A DNA stretch of 19,151 bases from CAZLIC01 sp964559535 (GCA_964559535.1 CAZLIC010000082.1:1-19151), one strand, 5' to 3'. Positions 6,888 through 13,674 are shown, numbered from the stretch's first letter. Numbers and translations: made by a program. Notes: generated by a model not told the origin, from the sequence alone.

Positions 6888-8398
6888 CGCTTCTGTCGGT
6901 ACAGGGCATCACCAAGGTCTATCCCGGCGTCATCGCGAACAGCGAGGTCAGCTTCAACGTTGCCGAGGGCGAGGTGCATGCCCTGCTGGGCGAGAACGGC
7001 GCGGGCAAGTCGACGCTGGTGAAAGCGATCTACGGGCTTGTAAAGCCCGACGCCGGCAAGATGACCTTCCGCGGGCAGGACTATGCCCCCGCCCGCCCCG
7101 CCGCCGCGCGGCAGGCAGGTGTGGCGATGGTGTTCCAGCACTTCAGCCTGTTCGAGGCGCTGTCGGTGGCCGAGAACGTGGCGCTTGGCATGGAAAACCC
7201 GCCGCCGATGCGCGATCTGGCGGCGCGGATCAAGGCCGTCAGCACCGAATATGGCCTGCCGCTGGACCCCGGCCGGATGGTGGGCGACCTCTCGGCGGGG
7301 GAGCGCCAGCGGGTCGAGATCGTGCGCTGCCTGCTGCAGGACCCTAAACTGCTGATCATGGACGAGCCGACCTCGGTGCTGACCCCGCAAGAGGTGGAGA
7401 TCCTGTTCCAGACGCTGCGCAAGCTGTCGTCCGAGGGCACCGCGATCCTGTACATTTCGCACAAGCTGGAGGAAATCCGCACGCTGTGCGATGCGGCCAC
7501 CATCCTGCGGAGGGGCAAGGTGGTGGCGACCTGCGTGCCGCGCGACACCTCGGCCCGGGCGATGGCGGAACTGATGGTCGGCGCCACGCTGACCCCGCCG
7601 GAACGCCACGCCACACCCAAGGGCGCCGTGGCGCTGGAGGTGCGGGATTTGTCGGTGACCTCGCCCAACCCCTTTGGCACCTCGTTGAAGGGCGTGTCGC
7701 TGGCCGTGGCCAGGGGCGAGGTGCTGGGAATTGCCGGAGTGGCCGGCAACGGGCAGGACGAACTGCTTCTGGCGCTGTCGGGCGAGGTGAGGGCGCCGCG
7801 CGACGCCGTGCGCATCGACGGGGTGGGAGTGGGCGATCTTGGCCCGAACGAACGCCGCCGGATCGGGCTGGTGGCGGCACCCGAGGAACGGCTGGGCCAT
7901 GCCGCCGCCCCGGACATGAGCCTTGTGGAGAACGCCCTGCTGTCCGGTGCCGTGCGCAAGGCACTGACGTCTCGCGGGTTCATCGACTGGGCGGCGACGC
8001 GGACCTTCGCGGCAGGCATCGTGAAGGATTTCGACGTGCGCACGCCCGGCACCCATGTGGCGGCGCGCGCGCTGTCGGGCGGGAACCTGCAGAAGTTCGT
8101 GGTGGGTCGCGAACTCAGCCAGGCGCCTTCGGTCGTCGTCATCAACCAGCCGACCTGGGGGGTGGACGCGGCAGCGGCGGCGGCCATCCGGCAGGCGATC
8201 CTGGACCGCGCGTCCGAGGGGGCAGCGGTGGTGGTGATCAGTCAGGACCTTGATGAACTGCTGGAGATCGCCGACGCGTTCTCAGCCATGAACGGCGGGC
8301 GGCTGACCGCGCCGCGGCCGGTGAAGGGGCTGACCATTGACGAGATCGGGCTGATGATGGGCGGCGCTCACGGGATGGAGGTTGCGCATCATGGCTGA
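6884..8398 (+). CDS. BMP-type ABC importer ATPase, two nucleotide-binding domains (purine/nucleoside uptake)
   Basis: Cytoplasmic energy-coupling subunit of a sugar/nucleoside-class ABC importer (RbsA/YufO architecture) with 504 residues and two fused ABC domains. The first domain is complete: Walker A GENGAGKST (36-44), signature LSAGERQRVEI (from L136) and Walker B LLIMDEP (D160, E161). The second is degenerate in the way usual for this group: GVAGNGQDEL (285-294) replaces Walker A, the signature LSGGNLQKF is kept, and Walker B reads VVVINQP with N421 and Q422 in place of Asp and Glu. One canonical ATP site is therefore expected. AAGGAGG at 6870-6876 is 7 bases before the ATG, which overlaps the xdhC stop. 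Location after xdhABC suggests purine or nucleoside import; the substrate is inferred. Confidence 0.92.
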   Translation: MTLLSVQGITKVYPGVIANSEVSFNVAEGEVHALLGENGAGKSTLVKAIYGLVKPDAGKMTFRGQDYAPARPAAARQAGVAMVFQHFSLFEALSVAENVALGMENPPPMRDLAARIKAVSTEYGLPLDPGRMVGDLSAGERQRVEIVRCLLQDPKLLIMDEPTSVLTPQEVEILFQTLRKLSSEGTAILYISHKLEEIRTLCDAATILRRGKVVATCVPRDTSARAMAELMVGATLTPPERHATPKGAVALEVRDLSVTSPNPFGTSLKGVSLAVARGEVLGIAGVAGNGQDELLLALSGEVRAPRDAVRIDGVGVGDLGPNERRRIGLVAAPEERLGHAAAPDMSLVENALLSGAVRKALTSRGFIDWAATRTFAAGIVKDFDVRTPGTHVAARALSGGNLQKFVVGRELSQAPSVVVINQPTWGVDAAAAAAIRQAILDRASEGAAVVVISQDLDELLEIADAFSAMNGGRLTAPRPVKGLTIDEIGLMMGGAHGMEVAHHG

Positions 8399-8492
8399 GC
8401 AGATCACGCGCGGCGGGCCAAATTCCTTGAAGCAAGGAATTTGCAAATTTCTTTCATCAAGAAATTTGGGGCGCGGAGCGATGTCATGTTGA
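8391..8492 (+). other. Possible 33-codon leader ORF ending on the permease start
   Basis: An ATG at 8391, overlapping the ATPase stop (ATGGCTGA), opens MAEQITRGGPNSLKQG and continues through both AT-rich hairpins to a TGA at 8490-8492. That stop overlaps the permease ATG at 8486 as ATGTTGA, the arrangement expected for coupled re-initiation. No strong Shine-Dalgarno sequence precedes 8391 beyond GGGATGGAGG about 11-20 bases upstream. It may be the remnant of an older permease N-terminus split by insertion of the repeat, or a fortuitous open frame. There is no evidence that the peptide has a function. Confidence 0.25.
8419..8468. repeat. Tandem AT-rich hairpin pair (two 25-base units)
   Basis: Two adjacent 25-base perfect stem-loops, 20 of 25 positions identical to each other. 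Unit one is CAAATTCCTT (8419-8428), loop GAAGC, AAGGAATTTG (8434-8443). Unit two is CAAATTTCTT (8444-8453), loop TCATC, AAGAAATTTG (8459-8468). The 50 bases contain only 15 G/C (30%) in a region of about 65-70% GC, so they look inserted. They lie between the ATPase stop and the permease start within one operon. Likely effects are mRNA stabilisation or a processing site, and spacing of the permease start. I recall similar units as dispersed repeats in Rhodobacteraceae, but this was not searched. Confidence 0.75.
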
Positions 8493-9568
8493 GGCTGGAA
8501 AAACGCCCCTCGCCCAGCCGCGAATGGGCGCTGGCCACACCGGTGCTGGCCGTGGTGCTGACCATGGTGGCAGGCGGCATCTTGTTCGCCATCCTCGGCA
8601 AGGACCCGGTGGTCGCCATGCGCACCATCTTCTGGGACCCGCTGTTCGGCGAATTCGCCTGGTACCTGCGCGGGCAGTTGCTGGTGAAGGCGGCGCCGCT
8701 GGTGCTGATCGCCATCGGGCTGAGCCTTGGCTTCCGCGCGGGCATCTGGAACATCGGGGCCGAGGGGCAGTACATCATGGGTGCCATCTGCGGCGCCGCG
8801 GTGGGGCTGGCGGTCTATCCGACCGAGTCACGCCTGATCTTCCCGGTGATGGTGGTGGCGGGCGCGCTGGGCGGCATGGTCTGGGCGCTGATCGCGGGCG
8901 TCCTGCGCACGAAGTTCAACACGAACGAAATCCTCGTTTCTCTGATGCTGGTCTATGTGGCGCAGACGATCCTGTCGAAGGCCGCAACCGGCTTTCTTCG
9001 CAGCCCCGAGGGCATGGGCTTTCCCGGCAGCCGCAACTTCTCGTCCTACCCCGCCGCCGCGAACCCCGAACTGATCGCGGGCACGGGCATGCACTGGGGC
9101 GTGGTGGCAGCGCTTCTGGCGGTGATCGGGGCCTATGTCCTTCTGGCGAAACACATCCTCGGCTTCCAGATCAAGCTGGCCGGGCAGGCACCGAGGGCGG
9201 CGCGGTTTGCCGGCGTCAGCCCCGACCGTCTGGTTCTGGTCTGCATGGGCATATCGGGGGGGCTGGCGGGGCTTGCCGGGCTGTTCGAGGTGACAGGGCC
9301 GGCGGGCCAGATCACCATCGACTTCAACACCGGCTACGGCTTCACCGCCATCATCGTGGCCTTCCTCGGCCGCCTTCACCCGGTGGGCATCCTGCTGGCG
9401 GGGCTTCTGATGGCGCTGACCTATGTGGGGGGCGAGATGGCGTCCACAAACCTCGGCCTGCCATCGGCGGCGATCCAGGCATTCCAGGGAATGCTGTTGT
9501 TCTTCCTGCTGGCGGTGGACCTTCTGTCGAACTACCGCGTTCGGCTTGGCGGGGGGGTGCGGGCATGA
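8486..9568 (+). CDS. BMP-type ABC importer permease, first subunit
   Basis: Inner-membrane channel subunit of the importer, BPD_transp_2 family (YufP-like), 360 residues. It starts MLRLEKRPSPSREWALATPV, followed by a hydrophobic segment and the conserved ILGKDPVVAMRTIFWDP. Family motifs follow: LVLIAIGLSLGFRAGIWNIG, AEGQYIMGAI and KFNTNEILVSLML. The coupling-helix region is GQAPRAARFAGVSPDRLVL, and the C-terminus has GFTAIIVAFLGRLHPVGI. I chose ATG 8486 because GGAG (8475-8478) is 7 bases upstream and the protein begins like relatives. The longer in-frame start near 8441 would translate one of the AT-rich hairpins into MQISFIKKFGARSDV, which is unlikely. It overlaps the second permease by 4 bases. 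Confidence 0.92.
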   Translation: MLRLEKRPSPSREWALATPVLAVVLTMVAGGILFAILGKDPVVAMRTIFWDPLFGEFAWYLRGQLLVKAAPLVLIAIGLSLGFRAGIWNIGAEGQYIMGAICGAAVGLAVYPTESRLIFPVMVVAGALGGMVWALIAGVLRTKFNTNEILVSLMLVYVAQTILSKAATGFLRSPEGMGFPGSRNFSSYPAAANPELIAGTGMHWGVVAALLAVIGAYVLLAKHILGFQIKLAGQAPRAARFAGVSPDRLVLVCMGISGGLAGLAGLFEVTGPAGQITIDFNTGYGFTAIIVAFLGRLHPVGILLAGLLMALTYVGGEMASTNLGLPSAAIQAFQGMLLFFLLAVDLLSNYRVRLGGGVRA

Positions 9569-10500
9569 CATTCGGCGGTATCGACCCGGCGGTCCTGATC
9601 GCCTCGCTGATGGTGGCCTCGGTGCCCATCATGCTGGCGGCCATCGGAGAGTTGATCGTGGAAAAGGCGGGCGTCCTGAACCTGGGCGTCGAAGGGATGA
9701 TGATCATCGGCGCCGTGGTGGGCTTTGCCACCGCCGTGGGCACCGGCAGCCCGCTGCTGGGCTTTGCCGGCGGGGCGCTGGGGGCGGCGGCGCTGGCCTT
9801 CGTGTTTGCCCTGCTTACCCAGTACCTGCTGGCAAACCAGGTGGCGACAGGGCTTGCGCTTACGCTCTTCGGCCTTGGCCTGAGCAGCCTCATCGGGCAG
9901 GGCTATGTGGGCATCAAGCCGCCGCCCACCGCCCCGGTTCCCTTCGGCCCACTGACCGATATCCCGGTGCTGGGCAGGATCCTCTTTTCTCATGACTGGA
10001 TGGTCTATGGCTCGATCGCCATTGTCGCCGCCGTGTGGTGGTGGCTGAAGACCAGCCGCGGCGGCCTTGTGCTGCGCGCCGTGGGCGAAAGCCACGACGC
10101 GGCGCATGCGCTGGGCTACAAGGTGGTGCGTATCCGCATTCTGGCCATCCTGTTCGGTGGCGCCATGGCGGGCCTGGGCGGCGCCTACATCAGCCTGGTG
10201 CGCGTGCCGCAATGGGTGGACGGGATCACCGCCGGTGCGGGGTGGATCGCGCTGGCCATCGTGGTGTTCGCCGCGTGGAAACCCTGGCGCGTTCTGATCG
10301 GCGCCTATCTTTTCGGCGGAATCACGGTATTGCAGCTTAACCTGCAGGCAGCGGGCGCGCGCATTCCTGTCGAATACTTGTCGATGTCCCCCTACCTGAT
10401 AACCATCCTCGTGCTTGTCATCATGTCCTCGGGCCGCGGCGCGCGGGCCGGGTTGGCGGCGCCGGCCAGTCTGGGGAAGACCTTTCACGCCTCGCGCTAG
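9565..10500 (+). CDS. BMP-type ABC importer permease, second subunit
   Basis: Partner channel subunit (YufQ-like, BPD_transp_2 family), 311 residues and shorter than its partner, as usual. After a first helix (IASLMVASVPIMLAAIGELI) it has the hallmark VEKAGVLNLGVEGMMIIGAV, then ANQVATGLALTLFGLGLSSL. The coupling region is LRAVGESHDAAHALGYKV followed by VRIRILAILFGGAMAGLGGAY. The C-terminal part VPQWVDGITAGAGWIALAIV is also characteristic. The ATG at 9565 overlaps the first permease stop (ATGA), and the only ribosome-binding signal is a G run (GGGGGGGTGCGGG), so translation probably depends on coupling. The two permeases would form a heterodimer above the twin ATPase. Confidence 0.93.
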   Translation: MTFGGIDPAVLIASLMVASVPIMLAAIGELIVEKAGVLNLGVEGMMIIGAVVGFATAVGTGSPLLGFAGGALGAAALAFVFALLTQYLLANQVATGLALTLFGLGLSSLIGQGYVGIKPPPTAPVPFGPLTDIPVLGRILFSHDWMVYGSIAIVAAVWWWLKTSRGGLVLRAVGESHDAAHALGYKVVRIRILAILFGGAMAGLGGAYISLVRVPQWVDGITAGAGWIALAIVVFAAWKPWRVLIGAYLFGGITVLQLNLQAAGARIPVEYLSMSPYLITILVLVIMSSGRGARAGLAAPASLGKTFHASR

Positions 10501-10515
10501 GGGCCAATGCAACCG

Positions 10516-10531
10516 GGGGCCGGGAAGCCCC
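10516..10531 (+). other. Short hairpin upstream of the binding-protein gene
   Basis: GGGGC (10516-10520) pairs with GCCCC (10527-10531) across a 6-base loop in the 50-base gap between the second permease and the binding-protein gene. There is no T tract, so it is not a terminator. A 5' hairpin here could stabilise the downstream message and favour excess binding protein. The stem is short and may be chance in GC-rich DNA. Confidence 0.3.
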
Positions 10532-10550
10532 GAAACAGGGAGAAAGACCA

Positions 10551-11633
10551 ATGAAACGCAGACATCTTCTTTCCGCCGCCGCCGCGCTGGCGCTGGCGCT
10601 TCCGGGCGCCGCCATGGCGCAGATGGACAAGGTGAAGGCCTGCTTTGTGTATGTCGGCCCGATCGGTGACGGCGGCTGGACCTTCCAGCACCACGACGGC
10701 GCGATGCAGGTGCAGGCCGCCTATGGCGACAAGGTGGAAATCGCCTTCCAGGAAAACGTGCCCGAGGGCGCGGATGCCGAGCGCGTCATCACGCAGATGG
10801 CGCTGTCGGGCTGCAACATCATCTTCACCACGTCCTTCGGCTATATGGATGCGACGAACGCCGTCGCCGCCAAGTTCCCAAACGTGAAGTTCGAGCATGC
10901 GACCGGCTTCAAGCGCGACCATGCGAACGTCTCGACCTACAACGCCCGCTTCTATGAAGGCCGCGCCGTGGTGGGCCACATCGCGGGCAAGATGACCAAG
11001 ACCAACAAGATCGGCTACATCGCCTCGTTTCCGATCCCCGAGGTCATCATGGGGATCAACAGCTACTACCTGCACGCCAAGAAGGTGAACCCGGCGGTCG
11101 AGCTGACGGTTGTCTGGGCCTACACCTGGTTCGACCCGGCGAAAGAGGCCGACGCGGCCAAGGCGATGATCGAACAGGGTGTGGACGTGATCACCGCCCA
11201 CACCGATTCCACCGCGCCGCTGGCCGAAATGGCCAAGACGCCCGGCATCATCGGCTTCGGCCAGGCCTCGGACATGGCGGAATACAAGCCCAGCCCCCGC
11301 GTCGCCTCGATCATCGACAACTGGGGTCCCTACTACGTGAAGCGGGTGGGGGCGCTGTTGGACGGGTCCTACGCGCAGATCGACGCCTGGGAGGGCATTT
11401 CCGGCGGCGAAGTGCTGATCGGCGAGATCACCGATGCAGTGCCGGCCGAGGTGAAGGCCGAGGCCGAGGCGATGCGCGATGCCATCGCGGCGGGCACCTA
11501 CCACCCGTTCACCGGCCCCATCAAAAAGCAGGACGGCTCGCCCTGGCTGGCCGAAGGCGCCACCGCACCTGACGGCGACCTTCTGGGCATGGGATTCTAT
11601 GTGGAAGGCATCACCGGCGACATTCCAAAGTGA
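10551..11633 (+). CDS. BMP family periplasmic substrate-binding protein of the ABC importer
   Basis: Soluble periplasmic receptor of the importer, 360 residues, Bmp/PnrA/Med family. A clear Sec signal peptide (MKRRHLLSAAAALALALPGA, cleavage after AMA) precedes QMDKVKACFVYVGPIGDGGW, the family's first strand and ligand loop. There is no lipobox cysteine, so it is released into the periplasm, unlike the lipoprotein forms of Gram-positives. Further family motifs are EGADAERVITQMALSGCNII, TGFKRDHANVSTYNARFYEG, GYIASFPIPEVIMGINSY and ITAHTDSTAP. GGGAG (10538-10542) sits 8 bases before the ATG. Relatives bind purine nucleosides or bases, matching the upstream xanthine dehydrogenase. As last gene of the run it is followed by a terminator. 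The ligand is inferred. Confidence 0.93.
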   Translation: MKRRHLLSAAAALALALPGAAMAQMDKVKACFVYVGPIGDGGWTFQHHDGAMQVQAAYGDKVEIAFQENVPEGADAERVITQMALSGCNIIFTTSFGYMDATNAVAAKFPNVKFEHATGFKRDHANVSTYNARFYEGRAVVGHIAGKMTKTNKIGYIASFPIPEVIMGINSYYLHAKKVNPAVELTVVWAYTWFDPAKEADAAKAMIEQGVDVITAHTDSTAPLAEMAKTPGIIGFGQASDMAEYKPSPRVASIIDNWGPYYVKRVGALLDGSYAQIDAWEGISGGEVLIGEITDAVPAEVKAEAEAMRDAIAAGTYHPFTGPIKKQDGSPWLAEGATAPDGDLLGMGFYVEGITGDIPK

Positions 11634-11653
11634 CGCAGGCCCCCGCGGGCCGC

Positions 11654-11685
11654 AGTGAACCTTGACGGAAGTGAACCTTGACGGA
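11654..11685. repeat. 16-base exact tandem duplication
   Basis: AGTGAACCTTGACGGA occurs twice head to tail (11654-11669 and 11670-11685), 20 bases after the binding-protein stop and immediately before the terminator. The copies are identical, which suggests a recent slippage duplication or a repeated binding site. No function is evident. Confidence 0.8.
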
Positions 11686-11687
11686 CG

Positions 11688-11711
11688 GGGGCGCCAGGCC
11701 AGTGGCGCCCC
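11688..11711 (+). terminator. Rho-independent-type terminator of the xdh/transport operon
   Basis: GGGGCGCCA (11688-11696) pairs perfectly with TGGCGCCCC (11703-11711) across a 6-base loop and is followed by TTTCTGTTT. It lies 54 bases after the last operon gene on the same strand and fits a terminator for the seven-gene run. Confidence 0.8.
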
Positions 11712-11716
11712 TTTCT

Positions 11717-11760
11717 GTTTCGCGCGCGAAACACGTTAAAGTTGCGTCAATGCGTCAAAT
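11717..11760. promoter_or_regulatory. Palindrome and tandem 8-mers upstream of the unknown gene pair
   Basis: A perfect 16-base palindrome GTTTCGCG/CGCGAAAC (11717-11732) is followed by TGCGTCAA repeated in tandem (11743-11750 and 11751-11758). The block lies between the operon terminator and the start at 11851, where a promoter for the next genes is expected. This makes it a candidate operator. No clear sigma-70 hexamers were identified. The rest of the gap to 11850 shows only a weak CCGGG/CCCGG stem. Confidence 0.4.
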
Positions 11761-11850
11761 CCACGGCGCCGCACCGCCGGAACCGGGTCCGTCGGGCGCA
11801 AAGTACGCCTGCCGGGGATTTGCCCGGTGTTTCAGACAAGGATGTTTCCC

Positions 11851-12099
11851 ATGCCGCGTTTCGTGATCGACCTTGGCGACATCGACATGTCGCCCGAGGA
11901 TGTGCAGCAGTTGAATGGTTCCCTGCAGAAGGTCGCCCTGGGCCACCTGGCCGGAATGAAGTTCGAGAAACCTGTCGTCCTGCACTTCCCCTGGGAATGG
12001 CTGGGCATCATCCTGCGCCGCGACTTCGACCACCTGTACCGGGCGCAGGAAGAGATCGTGGCGGGCATCGGCGACGTCCGCGTCGCCCGCTCGCTGTAG
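11851..12099 (+). CDS. Small protein of unknown function (82 residues)
   Basis: I do not recognise this gene. The product begins MPRFVIDLGDIDMSPEDVQQ and looks like a compact soluble alpha/beta protein. It has a short strand, an acidic turn (DIDMSPED), an amphipathic helix (VQQLNGSLQKVALGHLA), a second hydrophobic strand (KPVVLHFPWEWLGIIL) and a charged helix (RRDFDHLYRAQEEIVAGI). There is no signal peptide or cysteine. The start at 11851 has AAGGA about 8 bases upstream; the in-frame ATG at 11842-11844 is internal to that signal context and a longer start at 11827 is non-ATG. Coding is supported by the good Shine-Dalgarno sequence and by tight spacing (8 bases) to the next gene, with which it probably forms a pair. 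Confidence 0.7.
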   Translation: MPRFVIDLGDIDMSPEDVQQLNGSLQKVALGHLAGMKFEKPVVLHFPWEWLGIILRRDFDHLYRAQEEIVAGIGDVRVARSL

Positions 12100-12107
12100 A
12101 GGGCGCC

Positions 12108-12497
12108 GTGACGGCGGAAGACACCCCGCGAACCTGTCCCTCGGCGCGCGCTGCGCCGGGGGCCGTGCTGCTGGGCATCTACGGGCCGGAAGGCCGGATG
12201 GTGCCGGTGCGCACGGCCATGGCGGTGGACCAGGATTTCCTGGACGCCGCCGGACCGCGGCCCGAGGCGCGGATGCGCTTTGCCCATGCCTGCGTGAAGG
12301 GGCATTGCGCGCAGTGGACGGGCCGCAACTGCGGGGTGATCGAGCGCGTGCTGGGCCATCTTGGCATCCCTGATCCGGCCCCCCTGCCCCCCTGCCTGAT
12401 CCGCGGCACCTGCCGCTGGTTCGCCGAACAGGGCGCCGCCGCCTGCGGCGTCTGCGACCGGGTGGTCACCGACAACGCCCATGCCATGGGCGCCTGA
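12108..12497 (+). CDS. Cysteine-rich protein of unknown function, possible metal or Fe-S site
   Basis: A 129-residue protein from a GTG at 12108, supported by AGAGGG 4 bases upstream and by the 8-base gap after the previous gene. I do not recognise a named family. Its C-terminal two thirds is rich in ordered cysteines: HACVKGHCAQWTGRNC (C-x4-C-x7-C) and then LPPCLIRGTC with a following ACGVCDRVVTD, giving C-x5-C-x10-C-x2-C. The spacing and the Arg/Trp-rich loop between (RWFAEQGAAA) suggest an iron-sulfur or zinc site. The N-terminal half (GAVLLGIYGPEGRMVPVRT, then AMAVDQDFLDA) looks like a small beta-rich domain. There is no signal peptide, so it is probably cytoplasmic. A GC-rich hairpin follows the stop. 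Metal binding is inferred from cysteine pattern only. Confidence 0.75.
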   Translation: MTAEDTPRTCPSARAAPGAVLLGIYGPEGRMVPVRTAMAVDQDFLDAAGPRPEARMRFAHACVKGHCAQWTGRNCGVIERVLGHLGIPDPAPLPPCLIRGTCRWFAEQGAAACGVCDRVVTDNAHAMGA

Positions 12498-12505
12498 CCC
12501 TTTCG

Positions 12506-12540
12506 CCCGCGCCCCGCCCGTGGCATCGGTGGGGCGCGGG
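12506..12540 (+). other. GC-rich 10-bp stem-loop after the cysteine-rich gene
   Basis: CCCGCGCCCC (12506-12515) pairs perfectly with GGGGCGCGGG (12531-12540) across a 15-base loop, starting 9 bases after the stop at 12497. There is no T tract, and AAACGGGGGG follows directly, leading into the ribosome-binding site of the next gene. It could be a partial terminator or pause site separating the unknown pair from the flavoenzyme gene. Confidence 0.5.
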
Positions 12541-12556
12541 AAACGGGGGGAGCGGC

Positions 12557-13630
12557 ATGGACGCGGACATCCTGATCATCGGCGGCGGCATCGCCGGGGT
12601 ATCGGCAGCGGCCGCGCTTTCGGCGCTGGGGTCGGTGCTGTTGCTCGAGGCGGAAACCGCGCTGGGCTACCACGCGTCGGGCCGGTCGGCGGCGATGTAC
12701 GAGCCGCGTTATGGCGCGCCCGCGGTGGTGGAACTGTCGCTGGCCTCGGGCGATGCGTTCCGAGAAAGGGGCGTGCTGTCGCCCCGCGGGCTGATGATCT
12801 TGGGCGGGCCGGACGACGCTGCCGCCTTTGACCATGACGCCAAGACCATGCGCCTGTCGCCGCTGACGCTGGACGAGGCACGGGGCATGGTGCCCATCCT
12901 GAACCCCGCCACCGTCACCCGCGCGGCCTTTTCGGCCGAGGCATGGGACATCGACACCGACCGTCTGCTGCAGGGCTTTGCGCGCGACGCACGCGCCGCC
13001 GGGGGACGGATCGTGACCGCCGCGCGGGTCAGGACCATCACCCGTACGGCCGAAGGATGGCATGTCGTCTGGACCGGGGGAGAAGCAACGGCGCGGCTTG
13101 TGGTAAACGCGGCCGGGGCGTGGGTCGATCAGGTTGCGCAGATGGCGGGCCTTGCGCCCATCGGCTTTACCCCCAACCGCCGGTCCATGGCCCGCTTGCC
13201 CGCACCTGGGGGGCACGATGTTTCAACCTGGCCGATGATCTTCGGCGCGGGCGAGACGTGGTATGCCAAGCCTGACGCCGGCGCGCTGATCGTCTCGCCC
13301 GCCGAGGAACACCCGCAGGTCCCGCATGATGCCTTTGCCGACGACATGGTGCTGGCCGAGGGGCTGGCGCGATACGAAGAGATGGTGACCGAACCGGTGA
13401 CGCGGATGTTGGCCAACTGGGCAGGCCTGCGCACCTTTTCCCCCGATCGCGTGCCGGTGATCGGCCCTGCCCCGGCCGACCCCGCGTTCTTCTGGTTGGG
13501 TGGCCAGGGCGGCTATGGCTTCCAGTCCTCGGCCGCCGCGGCACAGCTGACGGCCGACCTGATTGGCGGGCGCGGGCTGCAGTTCGCACCCGATCTTGTT
13601 GCATCGCTGTCGCCCGCGCGGTTCGCTTGA
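12557..13630 (+). CDS. DAO-family FAD-dependent oxidoreductase
   Basis: A 357-residue cytoplasmic flavoenzyme of the D-amino-acid oxidase / glycine oxidase superfamily. MDADILIIGGGIAGVSAAAA is the N-terminal FAD dinucleotide motif (G9-x-G11-x-x-G14). LLLEAETALGYHASGRSAAM continues the fold, VVNAAGAWVDQVA (about residue 180) is the second conserved FAD element, and GLRTFSPDRVPVIGPAPADP with WLGGQGGYGFQSSAAAAQL is the C-terminal flavin-closing segment. No covalent-flavin histidine is seen. Likely substrates are small amines or D/L-amino or hydroxy acids; the exact substrate cannot be told from sequence. A strong GGGGGGAG precedes the ATG. It sits between the cysteine-rich gene and the muramidase gene, on the same strand, 59 bases from the former. 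Confidence 0.88.
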   Translation: MDADILIIGGGIAGVSAAAALSALGSVLLLEAETALGYHASGRSAAMYEPRYGAPAVVELSLASGDAFRERGVLSPRGLMILGGPDDAAAFDHDAKTMRLSPLTLDEARGMVPILNPATVTRAAFSAEAWDIDTDRLLQGFARDARAAGGRIVTAARVRTITRTAEGWHVVWTGGEATARLVVNAAGAWVDQVAQMAGLAPIGFTPNRRSMARLPAPGGHDVSTWPMIFGAGETWYAKPDAGALIVSPAEEHPQVPHDAFADDMVLAEGLARYEEMVTEPVTRMLANWAGLRTFSPDRVPVIGPAPADPAFFWLGGQGGYGFQSSAAAAQLTADLIGGRGLQFAPDLVASLSPARFA

Positions 13631-13674
13631 CGTTCCCCCGTGACAGGTGCAGCGGCTCAGGGCAGGGTACGCGC

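Noticed and set aside
5570..8056. 828-codon minus-strand open frame opposite xdhB-xdhC-ATPase
   Set aside because: Spans three confident plus-strand genes and has the low-complexity Arg/His composition of an antisense shadow.
8419..8468. Two-unit repeat as a CRISPR array
   Set aside because: The units are contiguous palindromes with no spacers and no cas genes nearby.
8411..8470. AT-rich inverted repeats as an intrinsic terminator
   Set aside because: Stems are AT-rich, no T tract follows on the plus strand, and the operon clearly continues with coupled permease genes.
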